This document shows, in pieces, positions 44,746 through 52,140 of a stretch of DNA of 64,000 nt. The position numbers and the translations under genes were made by a program. The DNA is from Ohtaekwangia sp. GTDB taxonomy: Bacteria > Bacteroidota > Bacteroidia > Cytophagales > Cyclobacteriaceae. The stretch lies in the NCBI GenBank assembly GCA_021155195.1, contig JAJNPV010000042.1:372001-436000 (forward strand), in the 5' to 3' direction. Each line of letters starts with the position of its first letter. Positions within the stretch are counted from its first letter, which is position 1. The notes beneath the pieces were generated by a model, which had not been told where the DNA came from, searched no databases, and saw only the letters and a program-made list of their open reading frames with translations.

Positions 44746-47130
44746 ATGCGAGTAAGGATTATAATAGTTGTATGTATTTTTCTCGGAGTGCTGAACGTTT
44801 CCAACGGTCAAACCAAACAAATTGTTGGATGCGCTACCATGGAGCAGGATAGCATTAACCGTTCAAGGTTTCCTCAACGTGGCTCGTTGGATGAATTTGA
44901 GATAGCCCTTCAAAAAAAAATTAGAGAGATTGGATTACGGGAAGCTTCTGGAGGACGAACTCAGGCGGTTGTTTTAAATATCCCGATTGTTGTTCATGTA
45001 GTGCACAATGGCGAAGCAGTAGGTTCGGGCTTAAACATTAGTCTGGCTCAAATTCAATCTCAGATTGAAGTTCTGAATGAAGACTTTCGAAAAAAGCTAG
45101 GCACACCTGGTTACAACACAAGCCCTGTGGGTGCAGATATTGAAGTTGAATTTTGCCTTTCTCCCGTTGATCAGAATGGAATAACACTTGCCGAGCCGGG
45201 CATTCACCGGTATAATGGCAACAAAGCAACCTGGACCCGCACGGAAATTGAAAACCAATTGAAACCAACCACTATTTGGAATCCAAATCTTTTTTATAAT
45301 GTATGGACACTAAAATTTGGTGGTGTAGATTCAAACCTTCTTGGCTATGCACAGTTTCCTGATCAATCAGGGCTTAGTGGATTAAATGCTAATGGGGGTC
45401 CGGCTTCTACTGATGGAGTTGTGATTCAGTATACCTCTTTTGGTAATGGATTTCCGGGTCAATCCGCGCCTTATAACAAGGGAAGAACGCTATCACATGA
45501 GACTGGGCATTGGCTTGGGTTAAGGCATATTTGGGGTGATGGTGGTTGCACAGCCGATGATTTCGTTTCTGATACTCCTTTAGTGGGAAGTGAAAGCCGG
45601 GGCTGCTCTACTAATAAGTTAGGATGCGATGGGGTTACTCCGGCCATGGTTCAAAACTATATGGACTATTCGGATGATGCTTGCATGAATATATTTACCA
45701 ATGGCCAGAAAACCAGGATGCGCGCTGTGATGGAGTTGAGTCCCAGAAGGAAAACGCTAGCGGAGGCCAACCTTTGCAATCCGCAGGTGGCTGATGTACC
45801 AACCGCGAATTTTTCTTCGGATAAGCAAGAAGTGTTACTCGGAGGGGAAGTAAACTTTACGGATTTATCGACAAATTTCCCTACTTCATGGAGTTGGACG
45901 TTTGAAGGAGGCGATCCAAATACATCAACAGTGCGTAATCCAAAACTGAATTATAATGTACCAGGAGTGTATAAAGTGACTCTTGTGGCCACCAATTCGT
46001 TGGGTTCTTCTGCACCTCTTGAAATTGAAAGTTATATTACCGTTTCGGAGGAAGGATTATGTAGTAATGCTTCAAATTTTAAAACCACCTTTACACCTTC
46101 TATTCTTAAGCTAGCAAATTTTGGAGCTTATACAGGGTATTTGACGGGTCATAATAGTTTAAAAACAAAAGCAGTTTCAGAATTTTTTGGGAATGTTCAG
46201 GGCTATGAATATGTGAGCGGAGTAGAGTTAAACTTTGGCAACGTGTATTCAACCCGCGAAGATGCAACTGCAACTATTACGGTATGGAATGCACGGGGTT
46301 TACAAAACGGACCTGGTAGTGTTGTAGAGCAAAAAGTAGTCCTGCTGAAGCAGATTGCTGAAGACATAGCGGCTAATCGACCAACGTCAATTGTTTTTGA
46401 CAGAGAGACACCAGTGTTTAGCAGACCATATCATATCGGGGTGGAATTTAATTATACTGCGGGTGATTCTTTAGCCATTATTTCCTCAGCAAATGGAGAG
46501 GCTACCAACTCAACGTCATGGCTTCAAAACCAAAATGGTGTGTGGGATACATACACGGTAACACTGGGAGCTAACATTGCAATGGATATTAATCCAATTG
46601 TGGGTGTTAATCCATCCGTTCAAGTATCTGCATCCAAACTGATCATAAACCCGGGCGAAGAAGTTATTTTAAATGGGAAGGGCGCCAGTATTTTTATTTG
46701 GAATTCTAATGATGGGGTAGTCAACAGTGTTGCTGGGCCACAACTTATAGTTAAGCCTACAAAAACCACAACCTATACGACAACCGGTTCGGGCTTGCCA
46801 TTGTGCAATGAAGCGGCAAGTACTACAATTTATGTCTATGATAACGTTGTTGGAGTGGAGGATGAGAATTTTAAAGAGGGTATTAGTCTGTACCCCAATC
46901 CGGGCACAGGTAAATTGAATCTTGTTCTTGAAAATTCATATGCTGGCAAAGTTTCAATTCAATTGTTTAGCATAACAGGTAGTTCCGTTATTACTCCGGT
47001 TAGCGTTTGGAAATACAATAACAAACTGGATGTTGAGGTAGATAACACTTATCATCTTCAGGCGGGAATTTATTTGGTGAAAATAAAGCTTGGCGAAAAG
47101 ATAGTAACTAAAAAATGGTTAAAGTATTAA
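44746..47130 (+). CDS. Secreted M43-type zinc metalloprotease with PKD and T9SS tail
   Basis: A 794-residue secreted protease. After the signal peptide, a pappalysin-type catalytic domain (about 60-345) bears HETGHWLGLRH (His251, Glu252, His255, His261) and a Met-turn YMDYSDDACM. A PKD domain (about 352-430, SWSWTFEGGDPNTSTVRNP) and a jelly-roll-like region follow. A second Ig-like domain has VNPSVQVSASKLIINPGEEV. The final 80 residues are the type IX sorting domain (SLYPNPGTGKLNLV ... GIYLVKIKLGEKIVTKKWLK). It is exported through the outer membrane by the T9SS and probably supplies peptides to the adjacent SusCD pair. Confidence 0.9.
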   Translation: MRVRIIIVVCIFLGVLNVSNGQTKQIVGCATMEQDSINRSRFPQRGSLDEFEIALQKKIREIGLREASGGRTQAVVLNIPIVVHVVHNGEAVGSGLNISLAQIQSQIEVLNEDFRKKLGTPGYNTSPVGADIEVEFCLSPVDQNGITLAEPGIHRYNGNKATWTRTEIENQLKPTTIWNPNLFYNVWTLKFGGVDSNLLGYAQFPDQSGLSGLNANGGPASTDGVVIQYTSFGNGFPGQSAPYNKGRTLSHETGHWLGLRHIWGDGGCTADDFVSDTPLVGSESRGCSTNKLGCDGVTPAMVQNYMDYSDDACMNIFTNGQKTRMRAVMELSPRRKTLAEANLCNPQVADVPTANFSSDKQEVLLGGEVNFTDLSTNFPTSWSWTFEGGDPNTSTVRNPKLNYNVPGVYKVTLVATNSLGSSAPLEIESYITVSEEGLCSNASNFKTTFTPSILKLANFGAYTGYLTGHNSLKTKAVSEFFGNVQGYEYVSGVELNFGNVYSTREDATATITVWNARGLQNGPGSVVEQKVVLLKQIAEDIAANRPTSIVFDRETPVFSRPYHIGVEFNYTAGDSLAIISSANGEATNSTSWLQNQNGVWDTYTVTLGANIAMDINPIVGVNPSVQVSASKLIINPGEEVILNGKGASIFIWNSNDGVVNSVAGPQLIVKPTKTTTYTTTGSGLPLCNEAASTTIYVYDNVVGVEDENFKEGISLYPNPGTGKLNLVLENSYAGKVSIQLFSITGSSVITPVSVWKYNNKLDVEVDNTYHLQAGIYLVKIKLGEKIVTKKWLKY

Positions 47131-47242
47131 TCCATTCAAACGATTGTCAGCTTTAAAAACGCGGTAATGAGTAGGGATGAGGATAATTCAAAGTAAAAAG
47201 TAAAGCTATCTCAGGATTTAATGTTAAATTGATTTAAAATAT

Positions 47243-48244
47243 ATGGTGATGAGAAAATATGTTGTTGCTGGATTGTCTATGGGAATGTTGTTAACATCCT
47301 GTATTGTGCTCTTCTCGTGCAAAGAAGATGAGCCTTTTGTAAAACCAAACTTGTCTTTTGCGCTTAAGACACTCACTGTGAACGAAGCCGATGATATTAT
47401 TGAGGTGGAAGTTATTCTGGATAAAGCTTTTTCAGAAGACATCACCATTGATTATTCCCTTTCGGGTTCTGCAGTAGAGAAGGTGGCAGCAGGAAGTACC
47501 TCATCCTATGATTATGAAATTATAAGTGAGTACTTAGAAGTTGAGATACTAAAAGGTGAAACAGTAGGAAAAATTGAAATTCAATTATATTCTGATTTGG
47601 ATATTGAAGACGATGAGATAATCGACATTCAAATTGAAAGTGTGGATAACGACCAAATCGAAATCACGCGTGACGATAGGTTGAAGATTACTATGGAACA
47701 GGAGGATGGAATGGCGGTTGTGTTAGAATGGGGGGTTGGTGCGTCTCCTGCATATACTGATGTGGATATGGATTTGTTTTTCTGGGCGCCCAGTACAACA
47801 ACCGGAGCTTTAGTAATTACTAACCTTAGTTCTACAACACCTTCTTTCTCATCCCCAGAGGTTATCTTTCTGCCCAATGCTATTCTTGATGATGATACCT
47901 ATGGCTTAAGCTATAATTATTATGAGGGATCAAAAGATCCAATGAATTTCCGTGTGACTTTTGCTGAGTTAATAAGTGGAACATTTGAACCAGTAGCCAG
48001 TAGGAATATTTTCAATGCAGCTTATACGTTAAGCAACATTAATGCGTGGGATGAAGATGGAGCTCCCTCACCTGTATTGGCTCAAACATTTAAGAAAACA
48101 GGAGCAACGTATTCCGACTTTTCTGCTATTAATATTGAGGCTACGGGTAGCAGATCAGCAACTAGCCAAATGCCGGCATCAGTTCGCAAAGCTGAATTGA
48201 ATAAACCACTTTCTGAGGCAATGAAATCTATCCTTAATCGTTAG
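47243..48244 (+). CDS. Second Calx-beta-like lipoprotein
   Basis: A 333-residue lipoprotein with lipobox LFSCKEDE. Residues 35-150 resemble a Calx-beta domain: LTVNEADDIIEVEVILDKAF, TIDYSLSGSAVEK and a closing acidic DLDIEDDEIIDIQIESVDND. The C-terminal half (VVLEWGVGASPAYTDVDMDL) reads like the aspartate-rich beta-domains that bind calcium in secreted proteins. It lies 112 bases after the protease gene; the gap holds no visible promoter or terminator, so read-through is possible. It echoes the Calx-beta lipoprotein behind SusD. ATG 47249 is an alternative start. Confidence 0.72.
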   Translation: MVMRKYVVAGLSMGMLLTSCIVLFSCKEDEPFVKPNLSFALKTLTVNEADDIIEVEVILDKAFSEDITIDYSLSGSAVEKVAAGSTSSYDYEIISEYLEVEILKGETVGKIEIQLYSDLDIEDDEIIDIQIESVDNDQIEITRDDRLKITMEQEDGMAVVLEWGVGASPAYTDVDMDLFFWAPSTTTGALVITNLSSTTPSFSSPEVIFLPNAILDDDTYGLSYNYYEGSKDPMNFRVTFAELISGTFEPVASRNIFNAAYTLSNINAWDEDGAPSPVLAQTFKKTGATYSDFSAINIEATGSRSATSQMPASVRKAELNKPLSEAMKSILNR

Positions 48245-48350
48245 AAAATAAGGCTTTTTACTAAGCCTGTTCAAACTATATTTCAATAGCATAAACTTTT
48301 TGTGTCTTTTGTGTGTCTAAACACTAAGTCATAATTTATTACTATTAACT

Positions 48351-48935
48351 ATGAGAATTCAATTAAATACCATGTCAATTAAGAGCGGCTTATTCGTTTT
48401 TTTTATTCCTTCTATTTTCCTCCTTTCGGGATGCTTAAATAATAATAATGTGGAGGATCCCATAACCCCAGATCAGTTTCTTGAAAATGCGCTTAAAGAG
48501 GTAGATCAGACTAAACTTGCATCAGACTTAACCGTAATTGATGATTCACTTGAAATGTGGGATATTACCCCAAATATTTTAATTGAACCGAAAGGAGTCA
48601 GATATACCATTGATGAAGCGGGCCCTATTGATGGTACCAAACCTACCTTAAGTAGCATTATTAAATTTAAGTATACAGGTAAACTATTGAGTACCGGAGC
48701 AGTATTTGATACCTCTGAGAATTCTACAGATAAATTTGTGGAGGCTTACCTTTATGGATTAATCATTGGCTTTCAGACGACTGCACCCTTATTAACAAAA
48801 GGAACGAAGGCAACGCTTTATATCCCTTCGGGTTATGGATACGGTTCTGTTGATCGAACGAATAACCAAGGTGTTGTTGTGATACCGAAGAATTCTAATC
48901 TGATTTTTGAAATAGAGTTATTGGATGTGAGGTAA
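48351..48935 (+). CDS. FKBP-type peptidyl-prolyl isomerase lipoprotein
   Basis: A 194-residue envelope lipoprotein. The lipobox is LLSGCLNN. An N-terminal linker of about 65 residues leads to a single FKBP domain (about 85-194). Hallmarks are VRYTIDEAGPIDGTKP, IIKFKYTGKLLSTGAVFDTS, GFQTTAPLLTKGTKATLYIP, GYGYGSVDR and the final LIFEIELLDV. It accelerates proline isomerisation, probably of secreted or outer-membrane proteins. It ends the second SusCD locus and is followed by a strong terminator. Confidence 0.88.
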   Translation: MRIQLNTMSIKSGLFVFFIPSIFLLSGCLNNNNVEDPITPDQFLENALKEVDQTKLASDLTVIDDSLEMWDITPNILIEPKGVRYTIDEAGPIDGTKPTLSSIIKFKYTGKLLSTGAVFDTSENSTDKFVEAYLYGLIIGFQTTAPLLTKGTKATLYIPSGYGYGSVDRTNNQGVVVIPKNSNLIFEIELLDVR

Positions 48936-48955
48936 GTTGCTGATTACTAAACTTT

Positions 48956-48992
48956 AAAAAACCCAATCTAATCGGATTGGGTTTTTTATTAC
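48956..48992 (+). terminator. Terminator of the second SusCD locus
   Basis: The arms AAAAAACCCAATC and GATTGGGTTTTTT form a perfect 13-bp stem around TAATCG. Confidence 0.9.
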
Positions 48993-49001
48993 CTTCACTT
49001 T

Positions 49002-50117
49002 ATGAAAATAGGTAGATTATTAATTCCCTTGGCTTTGCTGGCCACAGCATGTTCCACCGACAAAAAGAAAGATAGTATGCAGGATCCTCAGGAAGATCAT
49101 CATCCAACCTTACAGGATGCAACAGATACTTTAAAAAATAAAAATGGATTGGTAGCGATAATTACTCCCTTTGGCGGAAAAGTAATTTCGCTTTGGGTAC
49201 CTGATAAAACCGGTAAACTGGCCGATGTGGTGCTTGGGTACGATCTGGCCGATGAATACATAAAGGGAAATCCATATTTCGGGGCGCTTATTGGTCGCTA
49301 CGGCAATCGAATTGCAAAAGGAAAATTTTTACTCGATGGAAAGGAATATCAGTTAGCCACCAACAATGGGGCTAATGCGTTACATGGAGGCCCAAATGGG
49401 TTTCATAATTTGCTTTGGCAGAAGAAAGCCACTACTCCTAACCAACTTGTTTTAACGTATTTCAGCAAAGATGGAGAAGAGGGTTATCCTGGTAACTTAA
49501 ATGCTCAGGTAACCTATACACTTACCGATGATAATGAATTGATGATTGATTACGAAGCAGCAACGGATGCGCCAACCATCGTTAATCTTACACATCATTC
49601 TTTTTTTAATCTCGCAGGAGAAGGCAGCGGAGAGATTCTTGATCATTTGATGATGATTAATGGCAATAAGTTTACGCCCGTTGATTCAGGATTGATTCCG
49701 ACTGGCGAACTTAAACCGGTGCGAGGCACTCCATTTGATTTTACAAAACCAACCCCGATTGGTAAACATATTAACGAAGTTGATGAACAACTTAAAAATG
49801 GAAAAGGATATGATCATAACTGGGTGTTAGTTAAGGAAGCTAATACACTTTCTTTGGCAGCTTCAGTGGCTGAGCCAACCTCAGGCCGTGTAATGGAAGT
49901 GTGGACCACCGAACCGGGCTTGCAATTTTATTCCGGTAATTTTTTAGATGGAACTAACGTTGGAAAGGGAGGTAAAAAGTATGAGTACCGAACTGGCTTT
50001 TGTTTAGAGGCACAACACTTTCCTGATTCTCCCAATCACCCTGATTTCCCTTCTACAGTGCTGAGACCGGGCGAGAAATATTCGCAGAAAACTATCTACA
50101 GATTTAAAACAGAGTAG
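49002..50117 (+). CDS. galM: Aldose 1-epimerase, lipoprotein
   Basis: A 371-residue mutarotase that interconverts alpha and beta anomers of galactose or other hexoses. The signal has lipobox ATACSTDK, so it is anchored in the periplasm or outer membrane, unlike the cytoplasmic E. coli enzyme. Active-site motifs are GRYGNRIAKGKF, NGANALHGGPNGFH, NLTHHSFFNLAG, and GFCLEAQHFPDSPNHP with the catalytic Glu. GKGYDHNWVL is also conserved. It starts 12 bases after a terminator and forms its own unit; a role in galactose use beside the galK/symporter pair is likely. Confidence 0.92.
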   Translation: MKIGRLLIPLALLATACSTDKKKDSMQDPQEDHHPTLQDATDTLKNKNGLVAIITPFGGKVISLWVPDKTGKLADVVLGYDLADEYIKGNPYFGALIGRYGNRIAKGKFLLDGKEYQLATNNGANALHGGPNGFHNLLWQKKATTPNQLVLTYFSKDGEEGYPGNLNAQVTYTLTDDNELMIDYEAATDAPTIVNLTHHSFFNLAGEGSGEILDHLMMINGNKFTPVDSGLIPTGELKPVRGTPFDFTKPTPIGKHINEVDEQLKNGKGYDHNWVLVKEANTLSLAASVAEPTSGRVMEVWTTEPGLQFYSGNFLDGTNVGKGGKKYEYRTGFCLEAQHFPDSPNHPDFPSTVLRPGEKYSQKTIYRFKTE

Positions 50118-50173
50118 CAAATCATTTAGTATTAGCGCGATTTTTTTGTCTAAACGAGTAGTATCTGTTGAGG

Positions 50174-50203
50174 TAGAGTGACAGAAATCTTCACTCTATT
50201 TAA
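50174..50203 (+). terminator. Possible galM terminator
   Basis: TAGAGTGA and TCACTCTA form a perfect 8-bp stem around nine bases, followed by TTTAAA. The T-run is short, so efficiency is doubtful. Confidence 0.5.
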
Positions 50204-50229
50204 AACACTCAATGTAAAAATATCAGAGG

Positions 50230-50249
50230 TTTATGATTAGGATCATAAA
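50230..50249. promoter_or_regulatory. FNR/DNR-type box upstream of the Crp/Fnr gene
   Basis: TTTATGAT-TAGG-ATCATAAA is a perfect 8+8 palindrome containing TGAT-N4-ATCA, the core of Fnr-family sites. Its centre lies about 42 bases before a start predicted from the -7-like AATCTTTG (50270-50277), the class II activator position. A second palindrome, GATTATC-T-GATAATC, lies at 50259-50273. Confidence 0.65.
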
Positions 50250-50287
50250 CTCGAATAGGATTATCTGATAATCTTTGATGCCCTGCT

Positions 50288-51067
50288 ATGAAAAAAAGGA
50301 GCATCCCATCTTGCATGTTTGAATCCAATTCTTTCTGGAATCCAATTCTTGAGGCTTTCATTGCGCAAATCATAAAAATTGATGACGAATGTCATTCGTT
50401 ACCTGAGTCATCAAGTGTTGCTTTGAATAAACAAGCCTTACGAGCTATGATTGACCCGGACGTACTTAGAGGTTACAATTCTAAAGAAATCAACTTTCAG
50501 AAAGATGAGGTTATTTTCTGTGAGGGGGACGAGGCATTAAACTATTTTCAGATAAAATCGGGATATGTGAAGATGATTACCAATAGCCCCGATGGACACG
50601 AGTTTATTCAAGGCATCTTTAAATCAGAAGATAGCTTTGGAGAGCCACCGCTCCTGTGTTCCTTCCCTTATCCAAGCTTTGCAATTGCTTTAGGGCCTAC
50701 TATAGTCTACAAACTGAGTAAGGACGATTTTTTTTCATTACTACGTGAAAATTTTGAGATTCATTTACAGATGGATAAAGTACTGTGCCAGAGGCTGCGG
50801 TATAAGTCGATGGTTCTTTCTGAGATTTCCTTTCATAATCCCGAACATCGAATTCAAAGTTTGCTAACCTATTTCAAAAACGAATCTGATGACGCGACTA
50901 AAATCAGACCAGCCATGATTCGTAACAAGCATGAGTATGTAGTACCCTATACTCGGCAACAATTAGCCGATATGAGTGGTCTGCGTGTTGAAACAGTAAT
51001 AAGAACAATCAAGAAGATGGAGGAGGATGGAAAATTGAAAATAATTGGAAGGAAAATCACACTATAA
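50288..51067 (+). CDS. Crp/Fnr-family regulator of the nos cluster
   Basis: A 259-residue regulator with a cyclic-nucleotide-binding beta-roll (about 60-170, FQKDEVIFCEGDEALNYFQI and FKSEDSFGEPPLLC) and a C-terminal winged helix (YTRQQLADMSGLRVETVIRT). There is no FNR-type N-terminal four-Cys cluster, although single cysteines occur; so it more resembles DNR/NnrR-type nitrogen-oxide sensors than an oxygen-sensing Fnr. It lies 18 bases upstream of the first nos-cluster gene and should be co-transcribed. The FNR box in its promoter implies autoactivation. ATG 50315 is a reasonable alternative start. Confidence 0.85.
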   Translation: MKKRSIPSCMFESNSFWNPILEAFIAQIIKIDDECHSLPESSSVALNKQALRAMIDPDVLRGYNSKEINFQKDEVIFCEGDEALNYFQIKSGYVKMITNSPDGHEFIQGIFKSEDSFGEPPLLCSFPYPSFAIALGPTIVYKLSKDDFFSLLRENFEIHLQMDKVLCQRLRYKSMVLSEISFHNPEHRIQSLLTYFKNESDDATKIRPAMIRNKHEYVVPYTRQQLADMSGLRVETVIRTIKKMEEDGKLKIIGRKITL

Positions 51068-51085
51068 ACCAATAAAATAATAGCT

Positions 51086-51547
51086 ATGAAATACTTTTTT
51101 GGACTTGCACTTGCCACGATATTTTTTTCGTGTGCACCCGACAAACCCGCTCAAACAGAAGAAAAGCCTGACATAAATAAAAGCGCAGTAGAGGCTATCA
51201 CGGATCCAACTAAAGGGATAGGCGCAATAAAAAATGTTACGCTTGAAAGTCCTTTGGATCAAGAACGGGTTAAGCGTGGCATTGCCATTTATGAAATGAA
51301 ATGCCAGGCGTGTCACAAACTAACCGATCAACGAATAGTAGGGCCAGGTTGGAAGGGTGTAACAAAGTTGCGTAAACCCGAGTGGATCATGAACATGATT
51401 ACCAATGTAGATGTCATGCTTGAGCAAGATGAAGAGGCGCAAAAGCTTTTGGAACTTTGCTTGATGCGCATGCCGAATCAAAACATGTCGATTGGGGATG
51501 CACGCGATGTGTTGGAATTTATGCGTCAAAATGATGGCGAAAAATAA
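51086..51547 (+). CDS. Lipoprotein cytochrome c (monoheme)
   Basis: A 153-residue envelope electron carrier. The lipobox is FFSCAPDK. The haem c attachment motif is CQACHK (about residue 72), followed by GPGWKGVT, and a candidate axial Met lies in CLMRMPNQNMS. Monohaem c-type cytochromes of this kind accompany clade II nosZ genes and are thought to pass electrons to the reductase. It is the first structural gene after the regulator. Confidence 0.88.
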   Translation: MKYFFGLALATIFFSCAPDKPAQTEEKPDINKSAVEAITDPTKGIGAIKNVTLESPLDQERVKRGIAIYEMKCQACHKLTDQRIVGPGWKGVTKLRKPEWIMNMITNVDVMLEQDEEAQKLLELCLMRMPNQNMSIGDARDVLEFMRQNDGEK

Positions 51548-51565
51548 AATCTAAATCATAAGTTT

Positions 51566-52117
51566 ATGAAATCCTACCTGTTAATTTTTCTTATTGGACT
51601 GCTTGCCGTTGGCTGCAGCCAGCCTACAACCACCAACGAAAGCACAGCAGTTGCCGAACCTTTGGGTGGAGGACAATCAACTGTTAAAGATGAAACATCT
51701 GAGCCAGATGTTGTTCGTATTGCTGTTGGGTCACCTGATCATACTACGCTTGTTGCGGCACTAAAATCTGCAAAGTATGTGGATGCCTTGTCTAATGCGG
51801 GACCATTTACCGTTTTTGCGCCCACTAATGCAGCGTTTGATAAACTTCCAGCTGGTACTGTGGAGGGACTGCTAAAACCTGAAAGTGCCGATGCTCTAAA
51901 AAACATTCTTGAGTATCATGTTTACGTAGGCGTAATAAAGGAGGAATATGTTCAAGATGGAATGACGTTGAATCAGGTTAACCTTGATAATGTTACCCTC
52001 AATAAAAAGGACGGAAAAATTACTGTAAATGGCGCAAATGTATTGGGTGTTGCAAAAGCTTCCAATGGGGTCGTTTATATTATTGACAGCGTACTGCTTC
52101 CTCCTGATAAAAAATAA
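51566..52117 (+). CDS. Fasciclin-domain lipoprotein
   Basis: A 183-residue lipoprotein with lipobox AVGCSQPT and one FAS1 domain (about 52-180). The H1 motif is GPFTVFAPTNAAFDKLP; the interior has ILEYHVYVG, and the H2-like end is NGVVYIIDSVLLPP. Fasciclin domains mediate adhesion or bind small ligands. It sits between the cytochrome and nosZ with short gaps, so it is very probably expressed with them. Its job in N2O respiration is unknown; copper or haem handling is possible but speculative. Confidence 0.87.
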   Translation: MKSYLLIFLIGLLAVGCSQPTTTNESTAVAEPLGGGQSTVKDETSEPDVVRIAVGSPDHTTLVAALKSAKYVDALSNAGPFTVFAPTNAAFDKLPAGTVEGLLKPESADALKNILEYHVYVGVIKEEYVQDGMTLNQVNLDNVTLNKKDGKITVNGANVLGVAKASNGVVYIIDSVLLPPDKK

Positions 52118-52140
52118 TCTATACCTCTTAACTAAATAAT

